NCBI GenBank assembly: GCA_905221605.1
Contig: CAJNDS010002071.1
Span: 245,001-309,000 of the forward strand
Source of the DNA: Symbiodinium natans
Taxonomy: Eukaryota; Sar; Dinophyceae; Suessiales; Symbiodiniaceae
DNA length: 64,000 nucleotides
Direction of reading: 5' to 3'
A model generated the notes under the pieces. It worked only from the letters and a program-made list of their open reading frames with translations, searched no databases and was not told the origin of the DNA. The position numbers were made by a program, and so were the translations under genes. Shown in pieces: positions 35,141 to 45,221 of this stretch (position 1 is the stretch's first letter; the number at the start of each line of letters is the position of its first letter).

Positions 35141-36853
35141 ATGGCAGACAGACGTGATCGCCACGATCAACGACATGCTCAATGGCATGCAGACTCACAC
35201 AGACGAGGCAACCGTTCCAGACGATCCAGATCACCCAGAAGATTCAGCACGCCAAGACCATCTAGGAGGCATCGCACTAGGTCGGCATCACCGAGATCCA
35301 CGCGCACATTCCACTCCAACCCACGTCCTAGCTCGGGACCAACTTTGACCCCCAGATCCACATTCACAACGTCCCACACGCCTCTTCATCACGGACAAGA
35401 TTCGGCGTACAACCCACGACGAGATCGCCACCGTCACGATCAGCGACTCCCGATATACGGGAACTCTCCCATCCAATCTACTCAATCTTCGGCCCCTACC
35501 CCAGCCCGCCCTAACCCCAAAGAACGCGCCAAGGAAGTGCTCCAGGACATCTTCCACCAGCCCAACAATGACCTCCCAGACCATTGGGATTCCACCGAGC
35601 TGCTCTACGACAAAAACCAGTATGGAGGAGTCCAGATGCCCAGAATCGTACCTGCCACGTCATCGGCCAAGAAAAATGGCACGGCAGGTATGGATCCTTT
35701 CGACATAAAACTTTGGCAAGTGGCCTTCGAGGGCAAGCACAATTATATGTTGCGACAACTCGCCAACGGAAGATGGACTCAGTTCCAAGGCCACAAGTCA
35801 CTACCCGATGCCGTGTTTCACATGAAACTCTCCACCTTCATCCGCAACCGCAACATTCGCATCGAGACCATCGCAGTCAACTATTGGAAGTGGAAGAACG
35901 GTACTGAAATGCTGCCCTCTGAAGCCCAACGGAAGGAAGCCATGGAGATGCTCGTCGCCAACATTGGAGACCTCCTCATGCGCTACAACAATCCCCCCGC
36001 TGTACAACCCCAAGTACGTGCCCAACTAGCACAGAAAGAAGCGGAGATAGCAGGATTGCGCGCACAGCTGGCAAGTCAGAGCCGCAAGACACCCTTCCCG
36101 CAGGGCATCATCCCACCTACCCAAACCCAGATGCCCAACTTCTTCGAAACAGGCACCAGCAAGACTTCACCATCATCCGGTAAACAACCACATCCACACC
36201 GAGATCCGTGCGCTCAGGACAACACCCACGACCTTGTGCAGGTTATCGACGCCGACGACGCCCAAGTATCGCAACCGATAGCATCCGAAGCGGCCGAACA
36301 AGCACCTCAACCCCCTCCCCCACTTCACCCCCACCCGCCTACCGTGGAAGACGAGCTGGACCCCAACCTCATTGGAGGCATCACCACACCCTCCTACCAG
36401 CCCAGCCCAAGATCTCCGGTTACAGGTGAACCAGCATCCAGCCGCCCGTTCGAATCACCAGGCGGCAGACAAAACAAAGTCCTCCTCGACATCGTCAACG
36501 CATTCGACGACGAAGAACTCATCCAGTATCTTAGCGGCATAGCTCCGAAGCGAGAACCAGGTGACAAGGCCAAAATGGACAAGATCCGACAAGTACATGA
36601 ACTCACCAGCTCGCTATCAAGATACGCGGCCCCGTCAGCAACAACCTGGATCTCCACCCTCAAGATGTCTGGGCCTAAACTACAGGCCCAGAAAGAAATT
36701 GCCAAGAGACTCACGGTGTATGCGGAGGCGCATCCAAAAGATCAGGCATACCAGGACATGGTGAAGGCCTGGTCACTTCCCAAGCTCACCAACACAGCAG
36801 GGACGGCAGCAGTCGCTATCGTGGTAGCAGGCCTCGCTTCATACCTACATTGA
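35141..36853 (+). CDS. ORF3: 570-aa Arg/Ser-rich protein with coiled coil and hydrophobic tail
   Basis: Residues 1-120 are very basic and Arg/Ser/His-rich (NRSRRSRSPRRFS, RPSRRHRTRSASPRS), like an RS domain or nucleocapsid arm. Residues 190-270 look folded (DIKLWQVAFEGKHNYMLRQL, FIRNRNIRIETIAVNYWKWK). A short coiled coil lies at about 293-315 (LAQKEAEIAGLRAQLASQ). An acidic/Pro-rich linker follows, then a second folded part (LLDIVNAFDDEELIQYL, AKRLTVYAEAHPKDQAYQ). The last 18 residues, TAGTAAVAIVVAGLASYL, form a hydrophobic segment that could be a tail anchor. A Gag/nucleocapsid-like role is my best guess, from the basic arm plus position just upstream of the RT. No CCHC knuckle is seen. Confidence 0.8.
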   Translation: MADRRDRHDQRHAQWHADSHRRGNRSRRSRSPRRFSTPRPSRRHRTRSASPRSTRTFHSNPRPSSGPTLTPRSTFTTSHTPLHHGQDSAYNPRRDRHRHDQRLPIYGNSPIQSTQSSAPTPARPNPKERAKEVLQDIFHQPNNDLPDHWDSTELLYDKNQYGGVQMPRIVPATSSAKKNGTAGMDPFDIKLWQVAFEGKHNYMLRQLANGRWTQFQGHKSLPDAVFHMKLSTFIRNRNIRIETIAVNYWKWKNGTEMLPSEAQRKEAMEMLVANIGDLLMRYNNPPAVQPQVRAQLAQKEAEIAGLRAQLASQSRKTPFPQGIIPPTQTQMPNFFETGTSKTSPSSGKQPHPHRDPCAQDNTHDLVQVIDADDAQVSQPIASEAAEQAPQPPPPLHPHPPTVEDELDPNLIGGITTPSYQPSPRSPVTGEPASSRPFESPGGRQNKVLLDIVNAFDDEELIQYLSGIAPKREPGDKAKMDKIRQVHELTSSLSRYAAPSATTWISTLKMSGPKLQAQKEIAKRLTVYAEAHPKDQAYQDMVKAWSLPKLTNTAGTAAVAIVVAGLASYLH

Positions 36854-36913
36854 CTAGGTACCCTACTCACAACGCAGCAACCCTCCAGACGACTCAACCG
36901 CATACACTCTTCC

Positions 36914-39565
36914 ATGGTGAAGTGCATGGACATCGCGAAGAGCGTGGTCCAATACACATTTCACCGCATACCTTTCTTACACAGATACTCCACTTGGCTC
37001 TACGGCAAGTTTTGGCTCACCGCTCTTTGCCATTTTCCTCGACGCCAAGTAGATCGACGCAGGCTGGTACGCCTCAAGCAGTTTCACCGTATCACCCCGG
37101 AGCTCTACACATTCGAATTTTTCAATCAGCCGAACGCAGTGTACTGGAGAGTCGACCACGGACGCATGTTTGAGCACCTCTATATTGGCAGCACCTCCAC
37201 GAAAGTCACAGTCAGAGAAGACAACCGACGCAGAAAACACAACGCACTCGCCGCTCAAAAACTGGTCAACGCAGAACCAGCCATACACTACTGGCACACC
37301 ACCAACACATATTGGGAGTTCGTTCCGATCAAAGTCCGCAGCGTTGACGATGTGGCAGAGTTGCACATGATTGAGCAGGCAGACATCGCGGACCTCCAAC
37401 CCTCCCTCAACGCCCCCTTCATCTACAAACACTTCAAAGAAGACACAGGCCACACCTTCCAACCCAAGACCATTTGTGACGTCAACGTGCTGGCAACCAA
37501 ACTACGTGCCCGACTACATCGACACCTAGGCAGGAAAACCAGACCTTGGCGAGCCGTCAAGGTACAGATAGACACCAAAACGCGCATGTGGGGCCTCCTC
37601 ACCGCCCTGTGCTCCACCACGGCTCTGCGATGGAAAACCACCAGAACGTTGATGAGCAGCAACTTCCCGGCCGAGAACATATACACACTACTACGAATGA
37701 CCAACATCCTTGAATCCCCATACAAGGAGTTCTGCAAGGCAGCATTGGTCAAGGCACTGGACAAGAGACATATGGAGACCCCTAACATAAGACCCCTCGT
37801 CACCAGTTTGCTGCCACCTATGGAAGAATGCCAACGCCATCTCCGAGAAGTTCTACGCGCCATCATCGCGAGCCACTACCACGAACTATGTCCACTACAT
37901 GTTCCGAAGACCACGGTGGTAGCCAAACCAGGATCCAGCATCGAGGCCCAGTGCCACAACTGGCAGCGAATGTGTTTTGGACCAAAACTTACGAGAAGAT
38001 GCACTTGCCCCAACCCTACACAGGAACTCAGTGAACATCAAGTCATCGACCTTCAGACCGCACACGCATCACCAGAAGACCCTCTACACCACATCGTCAC
38101 TTACTCATCCAAGACGGGTACCTTCCCGGAACCAGATACTTGGATTTCGCAGACGACGGAAGATGTTCGAAAATGGTGCAGACGCAATGGACTCTCCATC
38201 CCATCCAGGGAGGCCGTGCAGCTCGCCCTTGCCCCGGCGGCACAGCTCAGCCACAACGTGAAGGAGCAACACGTGAACCACCACATGGTCAAAAGCCTCA
38301 AAACCCAGTACAGCGACTACATCATCGCGTGCGAGGACCACCATCCCCACAAGATGCTAGCGTACTGCCCCCTCCACTTCCAACAGCTCATGGACAAGAT
38401 GTACGGCGACCCTGAAGTCTTCACCAAGATCAACATCACCCCGACCACAGCGGCGCACAACGCGTGGCACCAACTTCCCCAAAACATCAAGACAAGATAC
38501 GCCTGGGGCATCAACCCAAACCGCAAGGACAAAGTCCCGGTGTCCTACATCTTCCCCAAGCGCAAGAAGGGCTTCATCAAGTCCCGGCCCATTGTCTCGT
38601 TCGCCCAGCACTTCGCCAAGAAGCTCTTCTCCACGGTCGCCAAGATCATCACCAACATCATGTACATCTCTTTCCCCCAAGCGCTGCAACAGGACAACTC
38701 CTACAAGATCTTCAAGGAACTTCACACCTTCATGAACTCCAACAACGCGGACATGCACATGCAGATCGCGGACCTAGCGGGCTTCTTCACCAGTGTCCCA
38801 CAGGAACGTATCCTCCAAGCCCTCATGATCACCATGGACAAGTACTTCGCCAACTCCCAGCACGGCTTTGACACATGGCAGGACGTCTCCATCACCTACG
38901 ACCCCAAAAAGACGCTTAGGACGGCCAGAACGTTCAATGGGAAGTACAAGCAGATCAACCATGGTCGACGCACCATCTACATGCACGACATCTGGGAGAT
39001 CACTCAGTACGTCCTGAAGTGCAGCTACTTCACCTCCCAGCAACAAGTATACAAGCAGACCAGAGGTAGCCCAATGGGACACCCAATGTCACCGGTGTTG
39101 TGCCACATGGTCTGTTGTGTCGAAGAACATCAATGGCATGAGACATATCGCATAGCCTTGGCATCGTGCGCAATTCTCGACCGCTTCACCAAGAGATATG
39201 TTGACGACCGCATTTGCATCCTGCCACAAAGTTGGGCTTACACGAGCCCTTGGAGCGAGTTTCTCCAAACAGAGTTCTACGGCCCGCCCATATTGTTGGA
39301 AGAACAAGAAGAAGCCAACTACCTCGGATGCAACATCGACCTACACCGCAAAGAAGTTCGCCTCATTCTCCCCTCACAGACACACCAGCTTCTTTCGCCA
39401 CGGGGATCCACACCTATGGTCCACCGTGCCAGTGCATACCGAACGAGACGCCACATGATCTCAAAGATAGCGTATCCCGAGCCGGTTCGTCTACAACAAC
39501 TCCGAGAACTTCGCGCCCTCTACCAAGCCCACGACCCAGACATGCTGACGTTTGTGCATAGATGA
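36914..39565 (+). CDS. ORF4: GIY-YIG endonuclease + Penelope-like reverse transcriptase (883 aa)
   Basis: The catalytic protein of the element, predicted to nick target DNA and prime reverse transcription on it. GIY-YIG domain at about 64-170: VYW at 76-78 in the GIY position, LYIG at 89-92, Arg101, His109, then Glu154 and LQPSLN ending at Asn166; the 12-residue Glu-to-Asn spacing fits UvrC-type GIY-YIG. A middle region (170-500) has Cys354, Cys363 and Cys365 and a Cys/His stretch at 473-488. RT motifs: SRPIVSF (557-563), DLAGFFTSVP (620-629, catalytic Asp620), RGSPMGHPMSP (717-727), RYVDD (761-765, catalytic Asp764/765), and EEQEEANYLG (796-805). The 'FTxxP', 'GxxMGxPxSP' and 'EExExxxYLG' forms are typical of Penelope-like RTs, which are TERT-related. 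GIY-YIG lies N-terminal, permuted relative to classic Penelope. The start is only 60 bp after ORF3. The frame is intact. Confidence 0.93.
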   Translation: MVKCMDIAKSVVQYTFHRIPFLHRYSTWLYGKFWLTALCHFPRRQVDRRRLVRLKQFHRITPELYTFEFFNQPNAVYWRVDHGRMFEHLYIGSTSTKVTVREDNRRRKHNALAAQKLVNAEPAIHYWHTTNTYWEFVPIKVRSVDDVAELHMIEQADIADLQPSLNAPFIYKHFKEDTGHTFQPKTICDVNVLATKLRARLHRHLGRKTRPWRAVKVQIDTKTRMWGLLTALCSTTALRWKTTRTLMSSNFPAENIYTLLRMTNILESPYKEFCKAALVKALDKRHMETPNIRPLVTSLLPPMEECQRHLREVLRAIIASHYHELCPLHVPKTTVVAKPGSSIEAQCHNWQRMCFGPKLTRRCTCPNPTQELSEHQVIDLQTAHASPEDPLHHIVTYSSKTGTFPEPDTWISQTTEDVRKWCRRNGLSIPSREAVQLALAPAAQLSHNVKEQHVNHHMVKSLKTQYSDYIIACEDHHPHKMLAYCPLHFQQLMDKMYGDPEVFTKINITPTTAAHNAWHQLPQNIKTRYAWGINPNRKDKVPVSYIFPKRKKGFIKSRPIVSFAQHFAKKLFSTVAKIITNIMYISFPQALQQDNSYKIFKELHTFMNSNNADMHMQIADLAGFFTSVPQERILQALMITMDKYFANSQHGFDTWQDVSITYDPKKTLRTARTFNGKYKQINHGRRTIYMHDIWEITQYVLKCSYFTSQQQVYKQTRGSPMGHPMSPVLCHMVCCVEEHQWHETYRIALASCAILDRFTKRYVDDRICILPQSWAYTSPWSEFLQTEFYGPPILLEEQEEANYLGCNIDLHRKEVRLILPSQTHQLLSPRGSTPMVHRASAYRTRRHMISKIAYPEPVRLQQLRELRALYQAHDPDMLTFVHR

Positions 39566-39854
39566 CTCGAAGTACCACAGCAAAATCAATATCAAAGACC
39601 GCCAGCAAGTGCCCATGATGCGCAGTGACGGATTGCAGTCGTTGAGGTCCCCAAACCTTTCCTCCCCAAGCCCCGTGTCCCGCAGTGAAGTGTGATTTTG
39701 ATCATGCACATCATGCAATCATGTGAAGTCCGCCCCTACCCTTTCCCGCACCCACCCAGAGCGCTTCTCTTCAGTGGCTGACGCAGTGACAGACGTAGCA
39801 TAGAAGAAGTTGCCCGGCTGATAGACCAGCAAGTCGATCATCCAATTCTTCACC
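39566..39854 (+). other. Spacer ORF4-ORF5
   Basis: 289 bp, no credible ORF. It contains a C/T tract (CCGCCCCTACCCTTTCCCGC, 39,731-39,750) followed by CCAGAGCG, a possible trans-splice acceptor. Confidence 0.35.
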
Positions 39855-40640
39855 ATGCCGACCAACAAGATGCACGAGGAGCAGACCATTCCGGATCCTC
39901 AGCCAGCAAGCCAGCAACATCCCAACAACCAGCCGGAGAGAATGCAGACAGCCTCCGAGATCCCAGATGAGATCGCCAACCCCAACGATCCGATCCACCA
40001 GACCACGGACGACGCGGTGAAGCTCCTCATAGACACAGTATCCTCGCAAGCAGAGAAGATCCGGACCCTCGACCAGACTGTCTCCCAGCTGGAACAAGAG
40101 CTCGCTTTCGTCTACGAGCGCACCTGCAGCCAATCAGTATTACAAGAACTCCTGGACGTCAAACGAGCGGCGTACAGGGCGGACTCATCAAGAGCCTCCA
40201 CCTCCAACGACATCAGCCGACACAAAGGTTCCATCCGCGATCTTCACCTACAGCTCAACGATATCAAACGTGATCAAACCCTCCAAGCCCGACGACTACA
40301 GGAACTAGGAGGACGACTAGATGCTCTTGGACATCAAACTCGCCAACAACTACAAGAACTACGAGACAGACTCCGCCTCCATACCACCATCCCGCAGGAC
40401 CCTCATCCAACATCCCACACCACCATCTACGCAAGCTTGGACGAGACAAGAACTCGCTTGGACACCATCGACCAGCTCCTTTCTCGACACGACCAAAGCA
40501 TCAAGTACCTGTGCAGGTGCCTTCGATCCCCAACCGGCTCAGCGACATCCTCCAGACAGGCACCCATTGGACAGTACAGATCAAACTCCAGGGCCCCGCT
40601 CGAAAGAGATGATCCTCTACAGCATCTTCAAGATCCATGA
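39855..40640 (+). CDS. ORF5: 261-aa coiled-coil protein
   Basis: After a Gln/Pro-rich head (1-45), heptad-type helices fill most of the chain: about 54-115 (DTVSSQAEKIRTLDQTVSQ, LEQELAFVY), 120-180 (RDLHLQLNDIKRDQTLQA, QQLQELRDRLRL) and 195-225 (LDETRTRLDTIDQLLSRH). The C terminus is Ser/Arg-rich. It probably oligomerises, possibly as part of a particle or as an RT partner, though nothing shows the partner. The downstream +1 frame stays open to 40,755 (144-aa frame from 40,321), so the annotated end could have been moved by a frameshift. I keep the coiled-coil frame because its heptads are clear. Confidence 0.75.
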   Translation: MPTNKMHEEQTIPDPQPASQQHPNNQPERMQTASEIPDEIANPNDPIHQTTDDAVKLLIDTVSSQAEKIRTLDQTVSQLEQELAFVYERTCSQSVLQELLDVKRAAYRADSSRASTSNDISRHKGSIRDLHLQLNDIKRDQTLQARRLQELGGRLDALGHQTRQQLQELRDRLRLHTTIPQDPHPTSHTTIYASLDETRTRLDTIDQLLSRHDQSIKYLCRCLRSPTGSATSSRQAPIGQYRSNSRAPLERDDPLQHLQDP

Positions 40641-41036
40641 CCTCAAGAATCGGAACCCGGAACCGGCGCAGTTCATCTGTCCACTCAACGACGTCGTGCA
40701 GAACGCAAAGTTGGATGATAACTGGCCTCAACAGCACCGCCACAGCATCCAGTAACATTGTTACGCTTTGGTCAATTTTGTTTTCACCAAAAACGATTCC
40801 CGTTCTATCTCACCTACATCCGACGCTTGGCTTGGAGTGAGCAAAAGAACCGAGACCAAGCGCGAGTCCCGCACCTTCATGTTTCATGATAAACTTCATC
40901 TTACCCCCATCCCTTTGTGACGGAACCCCTTGACGTTGATTGCATACGGAAACTCACGTACTGTGCAGCTGACTATCATGAAACATGACAGATTGTTTGG
41001 ATCGAGTAACGTTTCCATCGCTCATCCACCTCAGTC
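40641..41036 (+). other. Spacer ORF5-ORF6
   Basis: About 400 bp. The first 115 bp stay open in the frame shifted from ORF5. The rest is AT-richer with no ORF. A weak CTTACCCCCATCCCTTT tract lies near 40,901. Confidence 0.35.
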
Positions 41037-42002
41037 ATGGTGAAGCACGACCACCACGGAGATGAACGTCCCCGGCGAAACAGATCGCGGTCCTGCAGAC
41101 GAAGTCCCCGCACTACCAGAGCAACAAGGCCGGCCATGGACTCAAGAGACCCACCTCGACGACATCGAACGGAGAATCCGCCTCAACCAGAGCCTCTCAG
41201 CCAGCAAAAACTGGCGCTACAAAGTGCAGTTTCCACGGCAAAGACCCAGGTCATCCAACTTATGGAGGACATCAGCGTCGGGGACCTCTCCAACCTCCTC
41301 TTTGACAATTCCATCACTATGAACGCGATACAGAAGATCTTCGACATCAACTCTACCGCACTCAAACTACGTGAACACGTGCACCAAGCTGACCTGTTCA
41401 GAACCCTCCTCAAGAGCTTTCAGGACGCCAAGGGTGACACCGTGATACGCAGTTCCGAAGCGCTGAACTGGTTCACACCCATTTCGCTGGCAGTTCCAAC
41501 AAAGCGCCCGGGTTGCACCGTCTACGAGTTCATCGACATGATGGACAGACAGCAGATCACTGAAAACGGCATGTACAAGATCCTGGAAGACGACACCGTG
41601 GACAGCATCAAGAACTACCGCCGCACCTTTGAGGACCTCCAGCAAGCAGAAAACCAACTAGTCGTCACCAAGACCATCGCAGTCAAAGCTAAACCCAAGT
41701 CTCCAAGAACATCGCGCGCCTCGTCATCGACGGCACCGGGACCGGCACGACATGATTCTCAGTCGACCAGACATCCGGCATCATCGCACCGAGGAGACAA
41801 TGACCCCAGACCCGCACCACCAGCACCCACGGACCCCACTCCCAGACCCAGCCCCAAACCCATGCCCCGTGTCCAGAGTCATCCCACCTGGCAGCACTAC
41901 GGATGCCGACTGTACTGCGCGTGCGGGGGATGGTGTGCCAAAGAAGGCACGCACACAGTCCACCTATGCCGGAGATGCATGAATCGAGCCATCGGAAGTT
42001 GA
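41037..42002 (+). CDS. ORF6: 321-aa protein with C-terminal Cys cluster
   Basis: The head is basic (NRSRSCRRSPRTTRATRP). Residues 55-210 look helical (LSNLLFDNSITMNAIQKIF, ALKLREHVHQADLFRTLL), followed by a Ser/Pro/Arg-rich linker. The final 35 residues hold Cys290, Cys294, Cys296, Cys300, His306, His309, Cys311 and Cys314 (CRLYCACGGWC...HLCRRC). This is enough to bind one or two zinc ions, but it matches no family I can name. With ORF11 and ORF12 it makes three putative zinc proteins in the element. A nucleic-acid-binding accessory role is inferred. Confidence 0.75.
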   Translation: MVKHDHHGDERPRRNRSRSCRRSPRTTRATRPAMDSRDPPRRHRTENPPQPEPLSQQKLALQSAVSTAKTQVIQLMEDISVGDLSNLLFDNSITMNAIQKIFDINSTALKLREHVHQADLFRTLLKSFQDAKGDTVIRSSEALNWFTPISLAVPTKRPGCTVYEFIDMMDRQQITENGMYKILEDDTVDSIKNYRRTFEDLQQAENQLVVTKTIAVKAKPKSPRTSRASSSTAPGPARHDSQSTRHPASSHRGDNDPRPAPPAPTDPTPRPSPKPMPRVQSHPTWQHYGCRLYCACGGWCAKEGTHTVHLCRRCMNRAIGS

Positions 42003-42346
42003 CGATGATGATAGTGAGATCAGCGGAGTTCTCTGACGTAGGGTGGTATATGCAATTCCTTAAGACGAAGTGTGTCTTGAGATGGCGCTGCCGGACGGAG
42101 ATTCGGCAAGCGCAACATGTCTGCCGGCATCATAAGCACAAAACCTGCTCCGCGGAGAGGTCTGAAGTGCATGCACCATGTCAATCCGCACACTGAGTTT
42201 TTGACTCGATTGAAAGTTGACAGGACCTGTAGGGACAGTAGGCACTAGCATGAGTGAGATTGCGTGACACTGCGGAAGCCAAACCATTTTCAGATCAACC
42301 ACACTCGCACCATCACCCATTCACCTTTCCCCGATCGCCCCACCTC

Positions 42347-43252
42347 ATGAGTTGGTTGACCCAGACGGCGTTCAACAAGGCAGTGCAGGCCGCGTACGAT
42401 CAGGATTACTTGGAACTCCCCGACATCCACATCCCCATCCGCTGGTACACCGCCCAACTTCTACTTGAACAACTCACCAAAATCGGCAACTCACCCCATC
42501 CCTTCACGCCCATCATGATCCCCACCAGCGAGGCGCTCTCAATCTGGGGACACCTGCAAGATTGGCACAAGAACTTCGGCTACCACCTCGACAAGATCTC
42601 CATGCCCACACCACAACCCGCACACCTACCTCATCAAGACGAACCACCACAAGCAACCAAGAAAAGACGACAACAGTACCAACCGGACGACCCGCGCTTG
42701 CACCCCGAGTTCGACGGCATCACCTCGGACCTTCTCCAGGACATCTCCCTCGCACACCTCGATCCACACACCTATGTGGCCGCGGACTGGCCCGCGGACC
42801 AACCCGTTCTGACGACGTGGGAGGCCATCGAAGACCCGGAAAAGTACACAGAGTGGAAGGCCCACACCCAGTGGAATGACACAACATATCACACTTTCGC
42901 CCAAGCCCTTCATTCCCATCCCTTTGCCGTTCGCCTCGCTGCGATACGCAAAAAAGCCAAAGAAGATTCACACCAGCACCAGCTGCTCTGGAAACACCCA
43001 TGGCACCAGAACGGCTGGCAGTATCACACGCACTACGACAAGGAGACCAAGAGAAGCTTCATGTACAAGGGCGACTACACGATCCACCGACGCGAGGAGG
43101 ATAGCGCAATGCCGGATCCAACTGCACAACCCTCAGAACCCAAGAAGGACACCCCACACAACTCACCAATGCCCTACCATCCACCACCTGAAGAAGAAGA
43201 TGATCGACGATCCCAAATCTCAGAAGACGAGATGTACCCGGCGGTGAAGTAG
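42347..43252 (+). CDS. ORF7: 301-aa protein, unknown function
   Basis: I place the start at the ATG at 42,347 (MSWLTQTAFNKAVQ). The frame is open from 42,254 but has no in-frame ATG before it, and a pyrimidine-rich stretch (CACCTTTCCCCGATCGCCCC) lies just upstream. The first 80 residues look globular and helical. KKRRQQ at about 105 could be a nuclear localisation signal. Residues 120-240 are Trp/His-rich (QWNDTTYHTFAQALHSHPF, KHPWHQNGWQYHTHYDK). The tail is acidic (PPPEEEDDRRSQISEDE). No catalytic motif is recognised. Confidence 0.75.
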   Translation: MSWLTQTAFNKAVQAAYDQDYLELPDIHIPIRWYTAQLLLEQLTKIGNSPHPFTPIMIPTSEALSIWGHLQDWHKNFGYHLDKISMPTPQPAHLPHQDEPPQATKKRRQQYQPDDPRLHPEFDGITSDLLQDISLAHLDPHTYVAADWPADQPVLTTWEAIEDPEKYTEWKAHTQWNDTTYHTFAQALHSHPFAVRLAAIRKKAKEDSHQHQLLWKHPWHQNGWQYHTHYDKETKRSFMYKGDYTIHRREEDSAMPDPTAQPSEPKKDTPHNSPMPYHPPPEEEDDRRSQISEDEMYPAVK

Positions 43253-43541
43253 AAACATGCCGTGGAAATCGACGATGTGATTGCCGAGAACATTGTGATC
43301 TTCCTGATCGCCACTGCACACAGCATCACACACCTGCGCCATACAGGCCCTCTTGCGAATCCAAAAGAGGCCGTTAACTGGCAAGATGCGAGTTGAAGCC
43401 ATGCCGACCTAAGCACCTCCCCCGTCCCCTTTCCCCCCCCTCCCCTGCCCATGGCAGACCTCATCCCTTCACTATCACGCATGAGAACATGACCACAGTT
43501 TTTTGGCACGAACCCGACCCCGTCCCTTTCCCCAGCCCAAC
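43253..43541 (+). other. Spacer ORF7-ORF8
   Basis: 289 bp with a strong pyrimidine tract (43,419-43,450: CCCCCGTCCCCTTTCCCCCC) and a second one (CCCTTTCCCCAG, 43,522-43,533) right before the ORF8 ATG. Both look like splice-acceptor sequence. Confidence 0.4.
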
Positions 43542-44891
43542 ATGTGGAGCCACATACTGGACTTCCTGACCGGTCCCCTCCACGTGATCTTCATGGACGA
43601 GCACGAACTCGAAATGGAGCATCTGCGCAGAGATCCACACTACAGCATGGAACCCTTTTACCAACGGTACAACTACCTCGACGACACGTACCACACGGCC
43701 CCAGCGTACTACACGGAGAAGGCACCCCTACACAAAGTCATCGACCCGTCGTACTTCAAAGCATACGAAGGCTGGCACATCAATATCAGGAATGCCATCA
43801 CCTACCAGGCGCTCAAGAACATGATGATGATATTCCATGGCTTTCAGGACCTCTACATCTCCTCCAGCACATCTACGACGGCCACGTTCGTGTGCCTACT
43901 ACCAACTGAAAATCAGATGCTGACCCCGGTTTCAAAATTTCTCGGCCAAGAGGTACGTGACAAAACCAAGCATGAGCTCAACATTCAGCGCATCATCCGC
44001 CGCATCCCGACTCACATCAAAGGTCACTACGTTGAAAAACCTCTTCGAGATGACCACCCACATCCCGGTGCGGCACTGTGCCTACCCCACATCGCCCAGA
44101 TTGTCTTCTCCAAGTATGAATCGGCTAACACAGCTCTGATTGCCTCGCAGTGGTACGAGACCACGGTCCGCATAGCCACAATGGCCAGAAAAGGTTTCCA
44201 GATTGGTGACAAGTTGTTCCTAGAAGACCTGCCAGCCCCCACCACGAAACCGCTACATGATGGACGCGTCATCTTCATCCAGAAAGCCAACCCACGCCCC
44301 TCGCACCTAGAACGCCAACTTCAAGATGACATGGAGTGGAATGCGATCTTGGCGATCACCCGACAGCACACGGTTGAGGAGTACCAGCAGTACCTCCCTC
44401 CTGAAATCCTCGGGGTGCACAAGCTCATCCTCTACGTCAACACCAAATTACAGGAATGGCAAACCAGGAACAACGAGTCCTGTTTGCAGAACAATATCTT
44501 CTCACGCGCCGACATCCACATGATGATACACGTCCTCAAGTTTTTCAGCCCCAGACACGCAGAATGGCGCTTCACAAGAGAAATCTTCGGCCCGGACTAC
44601 ACCATCCTAGACTTCAACGGCTCCACCTGCGCTATCCCCATGCAACCTCTACGTGACAATCTGACAGAGTGGCTACGTCAACACAAACGACTAGTCTCAT
44701 CTCTACTGCACGCAGAGCACGACCACCGGCAGCCCAACCACCCGCTCTCCAGCCACACGTTCTTCGAAGACGTAGGCACCATTTCAGACGAAGAAGAGCT
44801 CTGGCAAAGACGCCAAGAATGGAATCCGGTTCAACGGTTCCCGACGACCACCTACAACAGCTACACCGAGCCGGACCTGTCCGTGGACTGA
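43542..44891 (+). CDS. ORF8: 449-aa protein, member of ORF8/9/10 paralogue set
   Basis: The first ATG of the frame is at 43,542 (MWSHILDFLTG). The open frame reaches back to 43,503 without an ATG. No known domain. Shared with ORF9 is an N-terminal VIFMD (VIFMDEHELEMEHLRR here, VIFMDQGISKDLRHM in ORF9). Shared with ORF9 and ORF10 is a segment at 299-336: N-x-x-(I/L)-x-x-W, about 12-14 residues, then (S/T)-x-x-(E/D)-(V/I), then a hydrophobic Lys helix. Here it reads VNTKLQEW...SRADIHMMIHVLK. The protein is rich in His, Gln and aromatics. Tandem duplication followed by divergence would explain three neighbours of 439-468 aa. Confidence 0.75.
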   Translation: MWSHILDFLTGPLHVIFMDEHELEMEHLRRDPHYSMEPFYQRYNYLDDTYHTAPAYYTEKAPLHKVIDPSYFKAYEGWHINIRNAITYQALKNMMMIFHGFQDLYISSSTSTTATFVCLLPTENQMLTPVSKFLGQEVRDKTKHELNIQRIIRRIPTHIKGHYVEKPLRDDHPHPGAALCLPHIAQIVFSKYESANTALIASQWYETTVRIATMARKGFQIGDKLFLEDLPAPTTKPLHDGRVIFIQKANPRPSHLERQLQDDMEWNAILAITRQHTVEEYQQYLPPEILGVHKLILYVNTKLQEWQTRNNESCLQNNIFSRADIHMMIHVLKFFSPRHAEWRFTREIFGPDYTILDFNGSTCAIPMQPLRDNLTEWLRQHKRLVSSLLHAEHDHRQPNHPLSSHTFFEDVGTISDEEELWQRRQEWNPVQRFPTTTYNSYTEPDLSVD

Positions 44892-45221
44892 TCTCTTCGA
44901 CGACGCAAGACCCAATTCCACCCACCCCTGGATGGAAGACCCGTAGACCAATGCGGACAAGATTCGTTTGCAGTGCGTTGTGAAGTCTGAAAACTTAGAA
45001 GTTCGCAGTTCAGCCTTTCGGAGTGTGCATTCCACTGAGCAGAGACATGATTTGCCTGTGATGCATCCTTCACACGACCAGCACACCGGTACAAGGGCAG
45101 GATTAGTGATGCAACAGCATGCCGTTGAACATTTGCAAAGCGCATTCCCATGTTGAGCTGCAAATAGCATGTGACATGCGGTGAGAGACTTTGGAGCAGT
45201 TACTGTACATAGTAGAGAAAG
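44892..45221 (+). other. Spacer ORF8-ORF9
   Basis: 330 bp, no credible ORF, composition closer to A+T/G+C parity than the genes. It lacks the strong pyrimidine tract seen before several other ORFs. Confidence 0.35.
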
